From NCBI GenBank assembly GCA_965220695.1, contig OZ244838.1:3968001-4032000 (forward strand): 64,000 nucleotides of DNA, read 5' to 3'. Each line of letters starts with the position of its first letter. Within the stretch, counting starts at the first letter, position 1. The translations under genes and the position numbers were made by a program. The notes beneath the pieces were generated by a model. It was not told the DNA's origin, made no database searches, and worked only from the letters and a program-made list of their open reading frames with translations. Positions 1 to 7,710 of the stretch are shown here, one piece after another. This DNA comes from UBA9620 sp965220695 (GTDB taxonomy: Bacteria > Acidobacteriota > Vicinamibacteria > Vicinamibacterales > UBA8438).

Positions 1-2579
1 CGGGGAATGCCCCGCTCGTCGTCGGTCAGACGTTCGACCACGACCGGCGCGGTGACGAAGCCCGGCAGCGTCGCCTCGTACAGCCAGTCACCGATCAGCG
101 GGTACAGGTCGGCGTCGAGCTCCACGGCAACCTGCGCGAGATCGGCCTCCCCGAAATGCCGGCCGCGGTAGCGGGCGCGCAGCTCGGCCAGCAGCGCCGC
201 GGTCTTCTCGCGCCCCAAACCGTCGAGAATCGACCGCGCGATGGCGCGGCTCTTGAGCGCCAGGACGTTGAGCGACCTGGCCGCGTCCCCGGCCGGGTCG
301 AGATACGCCAGCGGCTGGCCCAGCGCACGGTCCCAGACCGACGGACGGTCCGCGGACGCTTTCAGCGCCGCATCGGCGACCGAGTCCACGTTGCCCGACA
401 CCATGTCGACGATGACCTCGCCGACCACGGCGCCGAATTGCTGATCGAACACGAAGGCCGAGAAGTAGCCCCCCTTGCCGATCAGCAACTGGTTGACGAG
501 TTCATCGAGCACGAAGTCGACCGCCAGCGCGCCCTCGCCGCGCGCGCCGGTCTGATAGAGCAGGAAGTTGCGCGACGCGCCGAGAAACACGTTGCCCCCG
601 CTGACGTCGTTCACGAAGAAACGCTCGATCGCCTCGACCTTGGCGCGGGCCAGCCCGCCGTCCCCCCCTGCGACGCTCTCTCGACCGCCGAATTCGAAGT
701 CGATGTTCGAGGCCTCCCGATCGCGGAACTCGAACTCGAAGCGCGAGGTCGTGAATGCGTTCTCGCGCAGCAGCAGCACGCCCGGCATGGTCTGCGTCGT
801 GTCCATGCGCCAGCCGCCGCCGTAGCCGCGCAGGCCGGTCGGCGACTCGACCAGCGTCAGGCCATCGTAGGGATAGGGCAGGCCAAGCAGCGCGGCGTCC
901 ATGAAGATCTCTTCGACGCGATTCCGAATCTCGCCGGCGGCGTCCGCAAAGAAACGCAGGTTGCGGTCATGCTTGGGGTGAACGAGGAGCTCGAACGCCA
1001 CGCCCGCGGCCTCCATCGCGCGCCGTTCGAAGCGCGACGCCACCAACCCGACGTGGGGCACGGGCGCGCCGGGCTGGAAGCGGAAGCGCGCCGTGTCGCC
1101 GCCGGTGTCGAGCGTCTGGCGCCGGCCGGGGCCGGCCACCAGCCAGCCGGCCGGCACCTCGACCTCGAGATCGACCTCGAAGTAGTCGGCGGGATGCGTC
1201 CGCGAGTCGCCGGCGGGCACATCGCTGCCGGCATGCGGCAGCCAGCCGAGACCCGGCATCAACGCGACATAGCGCGAGCTGAAGACGCCGTTGTCGAACC
1301 CGATCAGCACGATCTGCGCTTCCATGGCGGTGGCGGCGAGCACATCGAGTTCGGAGTCGAGATAGCCGAAGTTGATATCGGGCCGACCGGCAGCCGCCAG
1401 CGCAACCGTTGTTTCCTCGCCCGGCGCCAGCACGAACGGGGGCGCGACGTCCAGCAGCCCGGCGTCGTGCGTCCAGGCCGCCTCGGCCCCGCCGACCGCC
1501 ACGCGCTCGACCGCGAACCCCGGGTTGAAGGTGAACAGCAGTGTGTCGAGGGGTTGGTCCGCCGGCGCCTGCACCGTGATCTCGAGGGCCAGCTCGACGC
1601 GCCGGCCAGGCTCGACACGCACCGTCCCGACGACCGCCTGCAGATCGGCGCGCGGGTCGGCGCGGCGCGCCTGGTGCGCGGCGAACCAGCCGGCGCGGTC
1701 GTCCCTGACGCCGACGGCTTGCAGGACCGTGGCGCCGACCAGCAGACCGGCGGCGGTCATCAGCCCGGCGCCGAGCACGATCCGGCGAGACCGGGACCCG
1801 CCGTCGGGGCGCGGATGGAACGCCGCCGCCAGGGCGAAGCACCCCGCCGCCACCATCCACATGGCGAGACGTTGCCCGACGTGGACGCCACTGCCCAGGC
1901 TCGGGACCAGGTCGGACGCCATTTCGAAGTGGAACAGGCCCAGCACCGGCTGCAGGTAGAGCGGCATCCGAAACAGGATCCAGAACTGGAATCCGGCGAG
2001 CGCCAGCGCCGCCAACACGACGAGCAGCCGGTTGCGGACCAGGACGGCCAGCAGCATGACCAGGGCGCACCAGAGGACGAAGATCGACAGCGCGGCGAGC
2101 AGAAAGCCGACCAGGGAGTATGGCTCGATCGGCTCACCCACGTACCAGTCGAGCCGCACCGCCAGCAGACCCACCGCTTGCAGCACGGCCGCCATGAACA
2201 GCACGGGCCCCCAGGCCATCGCCACCAGCCCGAGGGCGCGGCCGATCAGGAACTCGGTGTTGGACACGGGACGGGAATCGAGCACCTCGGCAATGCGTTC
2301 GCGCTCGTCCCGGGCTCTGACGTCGAAGGCCAGGAAGATCAGGCCCACCAGGAAGATCGCCACGAAGTACAGGCCCACGCCCGACATCAGGTAGCGCGGC
2401 CCGACGGCGCCCACGCTCGCCGAGAACCGCGATGCGAAGAAGTGGATGCCCGCGTAGTAGCCGTAGGTCAGGAAGGTGAAGAGCACCGACAGGATGGCGA
2501 ACAACCAGTAGCGAACCAGGCGGCGGACGGAACGGACCTCGGCGCGGGCGATGGCCAGGATCATCGGCAGTTGCATCAT
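1..2579 (-). CDS. ABC-2 type permease fused to an M1-peptidase-like domain (3' end outside window)
   Basis: Read from ATGATG at 2579, overlapping the ATPase stop by 4 bases (ATGA), so the two are translationally coupled. The open frame runs off the left edge after about 859 codons. Residues 1 to about 240 hold repeated hydrophobic segments of an ABC-2 permease, including SRPVSNTEFLIGRALG, the pattern seen in permeases paired with a single ATPase. From about residue 290 the chain turns beta-rich and exported-looking, then shows an M1-aminopeptidase-like stretch (GLPYPYDGLTLVES). The GAMEN region reads GYGGGW. The place expected for the HEXXH zinc motif, near residue 692, reads DELVN, with no Glu at the expected +18 spacing, so the peptidase part is probably inactive. 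Exporter role and substrate are unknown. Confidence 0.75.
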   Translation of the reverse strand, partial: MMQLPMILAIARAEVRSVRRLVRYWLFAILSVLFTFLTYGYYAGIHFFASRFSASVGAVGPRYLMSGVGLYFVAIFLVGLIFLAFDVRARDERERIAEVLDSRPVSNTEFLIGRALGLVAMAWGPVLFMAAVLQAVGLLAVRLDWYVGEPIEPYSLVGFLLAALSIFVLWCALVMLLAVLVRNRLLVVLAALALAGFQFWILFRMPLYLQPVLGLFHFEMASDLVPSLGSGVHVGQRLAMWMVAAGCFALAAAFHPRPDGGSRSRRIVLGAGLMTAAGLLVGATVLQAVGVRDDRAGWFAAHQARRADPRADLQAVVGTVRVEPGRRVELALEITVQAPADQPLDTLLFTFNPGFAVERVAVGGAEAAWTHDAGLLDVAPPFVLAPGEETTVALAAAGRPDINFGYLDSELDVLAATAMEAQIVLIGFDNGVFSSRYVALMPGLGWLPHAGSDVPAGDSRTHPADYFEVDLEVEVPAGWLVAGPGRRQTLDTGGDTARFRFQPGAPVPHVGLVASRFERRAMEAAGVAFELLVHPKHDRNLRFFADAAGEIRNRVEEIFMDAALLGLPYPYDGLTLVESPTGLRGYGGGWRMDTTQTMPGVLLLRENAFTTSRFEFEFRDREASNIDFEFGGRESVAGGDGGLARAKVEAIERFFVNDVSGGNVFLGASRNFLLYQTGARGEGALAVDFVLDELVNQLLIGKGGYFSAFVFDQQFGAVVGEVIVDMVSGNVDSVADAALKASADRPSVWDRALGQPLAYLDPAGDAARSLNVLALKSRAIARSILDGLGREKTAALLAELRARYRGRHFGEADLAQVAVELDADLYPLIGDWLYEATLPGFVTAPVVVERLTDDERGIP

Positions 2580-3547
2580 TTGGATTCCCCGTCGGGCACG
2601 GTCTCGTCCTGCTGCCGGGCGGCAGCGGTGCGTCCGCGGGCCGCCATGAACGCGATATAGCTCTCTTCCAGGGTGGGCTCGGCCACCGCCGTCGCCGCCG
2701 GCGGCAACTGGTCGCCGTCCGCCACCCCGCGCAGCGTCACCTGCCCGCCCGCGACGCTGCTCGACACGACCTCGTAGCGGCTCTCTATGGTTTCGGAATC
2801 AGCCAGCGACGCCGTCACTTCGAAGACCTGACCGGCCGCCTGCGCGAGCAATTCCGACGGCGGCCCCTGAAAGACGATGCGGCCGGCGTCCAGCAGGGCC
2901 ATCTCGCGACAGCCCGCACCCAGATCGGCCACGATGTGGGTCGACAGCAGGATCGTGCGCTCACGCCCCAGCCCGCTCATCAACTGGCGAAAGCGGAGGC
3001 GCTCTTCCGGGTCGAGCCCGACCGTGGGTTCGTCGACCACCAGCACTCGGGGCTCGTGGACCAGCGCCTGGGCCACGCCCAGCCGGCGCACCATCCCCCC
3101 CGAGAGCTTCTTCACCTTGCGGTGGGCGACGTCGCCGAGACCGACCTGGTCCAGGACCTCGGCTATGCGGGCGCGGCGTTTCTTCGTGTCCAACATCCCC
3201 GACAGTTGCGCCAGGGTGTCGAGCACCTCTTCGACGCGGTGCAACCTCCAGGCGCCGAAATCCTGCGGCAGATAGCCGAGCAGCGCGCGTACCGCCCGGC
3301 GGTCGCGGATCACATCGTGTCCGCAGACGCTGACCCGGCCCGCCGTGGGCGGGAGCAGCGTGCAGATGATGCGCATGAGCGTGCTCTTGCCCGCGCCGTT
3401 GGGGCCCAGCAGACCGAAGAGACCGGTGCCGAACGACAGGTCCACGCCATCGAGCGCCGTATGCCCGCCCTTGTAGGTGTGACGCAGGCCCCGGACCTCG
3501 ATCGAGCCGTTGGACGGTGCGGTGACTTCCCGTGCGACCTCGGTCAT
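2576..3547 (-). CDS. ABC transporter ATP-binding protein
   Basis: 323 residues. Cytoplasmic ATPase that should power the permease encoded immediately downstream; the two overlap at ATGA. All nucleotide-binding motifs are intact: Walker A GPNGAGKST at 48-56, Q-loop YLPQD at 92-96, signature LSGGM at 148-152, Walker B VLVVDEP at 168-174 and switch His204. The C-terminal 90 residues form an extra domain ending in EESYIAFM, as in the CcmA/ABC-2 class of ATPases. The substrate cannot be told; ATPase plus permease-M1 fusion pairs are common in Acidobacteriota and Bacteroidota. Confidence 0.9.
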   Translation of the reverse strand: MTEVAREVTAPSNGSIEVRGLRHTYKGGHTALDGVDLSFGTGLFGLLGPNGAGKSTLMRIICTLLPPTAGRVSVCGHDVIRDRRAVRALLGYLPQDFGAWRLHRVEEVLDTLAQLSGMLDTKKRRARIAEVLDQVGLGDVAHRKVKKLSGGMVRRLGVAQALVHEPRVLVVDEPTVGLDPEERLRFRQLMSGLGRERTILLSTHIVADLGAGCREMALLDAGRIVFQGPPSELLAQAAGQVFEVTASLADSETIESRYEVVSSSVAGGQVTLRGVADGDQLPPAATAVAEPTLEESYIAFMAARGRTAAARQQDETVPDGESK

Positions 3548-3951
3548 GACGCTCTGCCGATCCTCTCCCCGCGGGGGCCGGGTCGCCGGCCCCGAACGTG
3601 TCGCTTTACCTTTCTATACGCACAACGGTACGCCATGTTGCAAACAGTTATTCGCCAATCCGATCACATCGCCGAAAACGCCCGGTTTTTCGAGCAACCT
3701 GCCGTATCGCGACCCCGGTTGGCAGCGGCGCGGCGGCAACCGCACGCGGGGGCGCATGTGTTCAGTATCCTGCGCGACTGCGGCCGCTCCGGCGCCAGGA
3801 TGTGGATTCCGATGCGGGTTTCACTGCATCGATGTCACCCCCTGCGTGAAACCACTATGCAAGAGCGGAGGGTTCCATGCCAGTGCGTACCGTCAGGAAT
3901 CGCATCTGACAGACGTCATGTGTCAGGTGCGCCTCGCCCGTCGCGGGCCGA
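3548..3951. other. Gene-free stretch between the ABC operon and the DUF3604 remnant
   Basis: About 400 bases with no supported gene on either strand. The part near 3600-3720 is less GC-rich than its surroundings and presumably carries the promoter of the minus-strand ABC operon (for example TATAGA, read on the minus strand at 3613-3618), but no -35 element at good spacing was found. The rest shows nothing recognisable. Confidence 0.4.
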
Positions 3952-4873
3952 TCAGGGCTGACCGCGGACCCAGATGGGGCTCGACCACGCCATGACGATG
4001 CGACCGCGAACCTGACTCCGCTGGCGCAGGCGCAGGTAGTAGACCGCGTCGGCGCGAAAGCCGCCGTCCGTGCCCGACCATTCGAAATCGAGCGCATCCG
4101 GCTGCAGGTCGTAGACGACCCGGAAGCCGCCGTCCGGCTCCGAGAAGCGCAGGATCTCGACCGAGTCGATGATGTCGGTCCCGTGGGCGGCGACGTCCAG
4201 GCGCGGGGCGCCGTCCGTGACGGTCTCCCCTCCCATCGGCACGCCGTTCACCCGGAATTCGAGCAGGATTCGCGCGCCGGTCGTGCCGTAGGTCCGGCGT
4301 TGGTGGAGCGCGTCGAAGATCGCGTCGCGGGTGAGCGCCGGCGCCCGCACCGCGGCGATGCCCCAGTGGGGTTGACCGGGGTGGGAGCGGTGATCGTCGG
4401 ACGCCGCGATGGTGCTCAGCACCAGGCCCCGCGCCCAGGCATCCTGGGCGGACAGGCCGGTCGGCGGTGAGGGTCACCCGCACGACGAAGACGTAGCGTT
4501 CCGTCCGGCCGTCGAGGCCGGGGTGCGACGATTTGACCAGGAAGTCGGGGGACTCGGACTCGACCTCGGCCGTGACCCGCACGCCTGATCGCGAAGCGTG
4601 CGCCGAGACGTAGTGGTCGCCCGTCGGGTCGGTTGCCTGCAGCCGGTTCGCCGAGTTGCGCTCACCCGCGTGCCAAGTGTCGGGGAGCTGCACACGCACC
4701 GCGCCGCCTGGACGCAGCCCGGCCGGTCCGACCTGGTAGGTCACCGTCCACGTGCCGTAGTGCCCGGCAATGCCGGTGGCCGGATCGACGCGCACGGCGT
4801 CGCGTTGGGCCAGCACGGTGCACGCCGCGCCGAGCACGACGACGATGAACGAGACGGGAACGATGACCCGCAT
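3952..4873 (-). pseudogene. Collapsed DUF3604 gene (internal deletion with frameshift)
   Basis: Two halves of one family lie in different frames. The 5' half starts at 4873 with a signal peptide (VVVLGAACTVLAQ) and reads a normal N-terminal region up to RVTLTADRP near 4455. The 3' half, in another frame, reads LSAQDAWARGLVLS followed by SDDHRSHPG and the strongly typical ALTRDAIFDALHQRRTYGTTG region, to a stop at 3952. Intact DUF3604 proteins are around 600-700 residues, so roughly the central half, including most of the presumed catalytic domain, has been lost at a junction around 4440-4470. Function of the family is unknown. Confidence 0.75.
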
Positions 4874-5002
4874 CAGGCGCCTTTCGCGAACAGCACGACG
4901 CCCGTCGATTATCGCCCCGGCACGGACGGCGTCAAGCGCGGCGGGGGTGGCCGTCGAGAATACGACTCACGCCGCCGCCAACGACGAGGGGCGTGCAACC
5001 GG

Positions 5003-7528
5003 CTACTCGACACGCAGGGCGTCCATCGGATCGATCCGGGTCGCGCGCCGTGCCGGCAGCCAGCAGGCGACGAGCGCCACGACGATCAGCACGAGCGGCG
5101 CCGCCACGAAGGTGAGCCGGTCGTCGGTGGTGATGCCGTACAGGAAGCTCTCCATCACGCGGCTGGACGCGAAGGCAGCGAGCAGGCCGACGACCGCGCC
5201 AGCCGCGACGAGGGCGGCGCCCTGTCTGACGACCAGGGCGAGAATGTCGCCACGCTGCGCCCCGAGCGCCATGCGGACGCCGATCTCACGGCGACGTTGC
5301 GCGACGGTGTAGCTGAGCAGGCCGTAGATGCCGAACGCGGCGAGAAACAGCGCCAGTGCCGCAAAGCCCACAGTGAAACCGGCGTAGAAACGCGGCTGCG
5401 CCACCGCGGCCGACAACCGTGCATCCATCGTCATCACGTCATCGATCGCCGCGCGCGGGTGCGCCTCGGCCACCGCCTCACGCAGGTAGGGGATCACCGC
5501 GAGTGGATCGCCGGTGGTCCGCGCGACGATGAACGGGGCATCCAAGCCGAAAGTCATCCCAGCGGTTTCGGCCTGGTGCACCGACACGAACGCCTCGGCG
5601 CGCGACTCGGTGCCGGTGAGGCCCCGGTACTGGACGTCAGCCACCACGCCGATCACTTCCCACGAGTCGTCGCCGCCTATCTGGAGACGCTGTCCGACGG
5701 CGGGCTCACTGCCGAAGACCTCGCGCGCGAACCTCTCGTTGACGACGAGGACCCGCGGGCTGCCGGCGTCGTCGAGAGGGGTGAAGAAGCGCCCGCCACG
5801 GAGACGCAGCCGCATGACGTCGAAGTAGCCCGGGCTCGCCGACCTAAGATTCACCATCGGCGACGCGTTCGGGTCGCTCGGCGCCGGGCGACCAAAGACC
5901 CGCGCACTCCGGGGAAAAGAGATGCCACCCGCGAGCGGGAGGCTGGACGACAGCCCGACCGCCGCCACGTCCGGCAGGCGGGCCATGCGATCCAGCGCTT
6001 CGAGGAGCGCCTCGGAGAAACGGCGGCCGGCCGCCCGGCGTTCGGCAGCTTCCTCCCTCGTCATCGAGCCCGCCCTGCGGCGCAGGTCCGGATCACGGGT
6101 GCGGGCCGTCATAACATTGGCTGGGTCGTAACCGCGATCGACCGTCATGAGCGCCACGAAGCTGCGCAGGAGCAGCCCGGCCCCGACCAGCAGCACCAGG
6201 GCCAGCGCCACCTGCGCCGTCGCCAGCGCCGCCCGCGTCCGGCTCGACCGCAGCAGCCGGAAACCGCTGGTGGACTGCGCGCTGCCCTCGTTCAGGATGC
6301 CCACGAGCTTGAGCCGGGACCACTGGAAGGCCGGCACGGCGCCGAACGCCAACCCCACGACGACCGACAGACCCAGGGTAAATGCGAGCACCACGCCGTC
6401 GACCCCCACCTCGTCGAGTCGGGCGATGTCGCCCGGAACCAATGCCGGCACGACGCGCAGAACCACGACCGCTGCCGCCAACCCGATCACGCCCCCGCTC
6501 AGACTCAGCACCACGCTCTCGGTCAGGAGCTGCCGCACGATGCGGCCCCGGCCGGCGCCGAGCGCCGCGCAGACCGCCAGCGCCCGTTGGCGGGTCACCC
6601 CGCGCGCCAGCAGCAGCCCCCCGACGTTGCTGCAGGCGATCAGCAGCACCAGCGCCATCGCCGCGGTCAGCGCCAGCAGCGCCGGTCGGTACTCGCGGAC
6701 CATCGCTTCCCGTAGCGGGACGACCTGGGCGTCGTGCACGAGGGAGTCGCCCGTCGACCTGCCAGACCGGCGTAGGCCGTCGCGAATGCCCGACGTGTAT
6801 GACGCATACCGCCCGTCGTCAGTGTGCTGGAGAATCGTGCGGACCTCGGTGGCGGCCTGCTCCGGCGACACGCCCGGCCGGAGTCGTCCGAGCGCATTGG
6901 AACCGGAGGATAGCCCGCCGGGATTAATCGCGAAGGGCGTCCAGATTTCCTCGTCGGGGCTCGGGAAGGAGAACCCCTCGGCCAACACCCCGATCACGGT
7001 GTGCGGCGCGGCGTCGAGCGTCAGGACGGTCCCGACGATGTCCGGATCCAAGGCGAAGCGGGCGGTCCAGGCACGATAGCTCAGCAGCGCGACGCCCTCC
7101 GCGCCGGCCCGGCCGTCCTCTTCGGCGAAGAGCCGGCCGAGGTGCGGCGTCGCCCGCAGCAGCGGGAACATGGACGGTGTGACCGCCGCGCCGCGCAAGG
7201 TGACCGCGCCCTCCGGCCGCATCCACTCGACGCCGCGTACCGCATAGACGCCGAACTGCTCGAACGACTCCGCCTCGTCCCGTATCAAGGGCATCGCGGG
7301 GCTCGTGAGGCCCATACTCAACCCCCCGAACGACTCGTCGATGTGCACGACGGCCTCGGAATCAGGATAGGGCAGCGGCCGCAGCAGCACGCCGTAGACG
7401 ATGCTGAACATCGCCGTGTTGGCGCCGATGCCCAAGGCGAGGGTGGTGACCGCCGTCAGCGTGAAGGTGCGGTGCCTGGCGAGCTGGCGCACGGCGTAGC
7501 GAATGTCTCGAAGCAGTGTGTCCATCAC
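5003..7528 (-). CDS. ADOP/MacB-FtsX family permease, fourth (most downstream) copy, lacking the usual N-terminal module
   Basis: 841 residues. Membrane protein of the acidobacterial duplicated orphan permease type: two MacB periplasmic domain/FtsX units, with the TM region RALAVCAALGAGRGRIVRQL in the middle and RRREIGVRMALGAQRGDI near the C-terminus. Unlike the three upstream copies it lacks the roughly 80-residue cytosolic N-terminal module and starts directly with MMDTLLRDIRYAVRQLARHR. It is separated from the third copy by 182 bases, whereas copies 1-3 are 28 bases apart, so it may be expressed less tightly with them. Partner ATPase absent, as usual for ADOPs. Exact function unknown. Confidence 0.85.
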   Translation of the reverse strand: MMDTLLRDIRYAVRQLARHRTFTLTAVTTLALGIGANTAMFSIVYGVLLRPLPYPDSEAVVHIDESFGGLSMGLTSPAMPLIRDEAESFEQFGVYAVRGVEWMRPEGAVTLRGAAVTPSMFPLLRATPHLGRLFAEEDGRAGAEGVALLSYRAWTARFALDPDIVGTVLTLDAAPHTVIGVLAEGFSFPSPDEEIWTPFAINPGGLSSGSNALGRLRPGVSPEQAATEVRTILQHTDDGRYASYTSGIRDGLRRSGRSTGDSLVHDAQVVPLREAMVREYRPALLALTAAMALVLLIACSNVGGLLLARGVTRQRALAVCAALGAGRGRIVRQLLTESVVLSLSGGVIGLAAAVVVLRVVPALVPGDIARLDEVGVDGVVLAFTLGLSVVVGLAFGAVPAFQWSRLKLVGILNEGSAQSTSGFRLLRSSRTRAALATAQVALALVLLVGAGLLLRSFVALMTVDRGYDPANVMTARTRDPDLRRRAGSMTREEAAERRAAGRRFSEALLEALDRMARLPDVAAVGLSSSLPLAGGISFPRSARVFGRPAPSDPNASPMVNLRSASPGYFDVMRLRLRGGRFFTPLDDAGSPRVLVVNERFAREVFGSEPAVGQRLQIGGDDSWEVIGVVADVQYRGLTGTESRAEAFVSVHQAETAGMTFGLDAPFIVARTTGDPLAVIPYLREAVAEAHPRAAIDDVMTMDARLSAAVAQPRFYAGFTVGFAALALFLAAFGIYGLLSYTVAQRRREIGVRMALGAQRGDILALVVRQGAALVAAGAVVGLLAAFASSRVMESFLYGITTDDRLTFVAAPLVLIVVALVACWLPARRATRIDPMDALRVE

Positions 7529-7580
7529 CGCTGTATCCTCCGCCCCCGCGCTCCGGAAACGACTCCGGGACGTGTCTACC

Positions 7581-7598
7581 CGGGAGGCAACTCCCGGC
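7581..7598. other. Short perfect hairpin between ADOP copies 3 and 4
   Basis: CCGGGAG, loop GCAA, CTCCCGG: a 7-bp perfect stem with a tetraloop in the 182-base gap upstream of the fourth permease. No U-tract follows on the minus strand, so it may be a processing or attenuation hairpin rather than an intrinsic terminator. Confidence 0.4.
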
Positions 7599-7710
7599 GC
7601 CCGCGCAGGACTTCACTCCGCGCGTAACGCACCGAGCGCCAGCACCCGGACGTAGCCGCCAGCTCGGTCAATATGGGTACGATCGCGACGTTAACACAGC
7701 CGGCGCCCGG

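Noticed and set aside
156..2660. Very long open frame on the plus strand opposite the permease-M1 gene
   Set aside because: Composition is Arg/His/Gln-rich without any family motif, and the minus-strand frame reads a clear permease and M1-like protein. High-GC shadow.
4598..6715. Long plus-strand frames opposite the ADOP permeases (also near 7.0-9.9 and 10.4-12.2 kb)
   Set aside because: Low-complexity Arg/Gln/His translations that mirror the third-position GC of the real genes.
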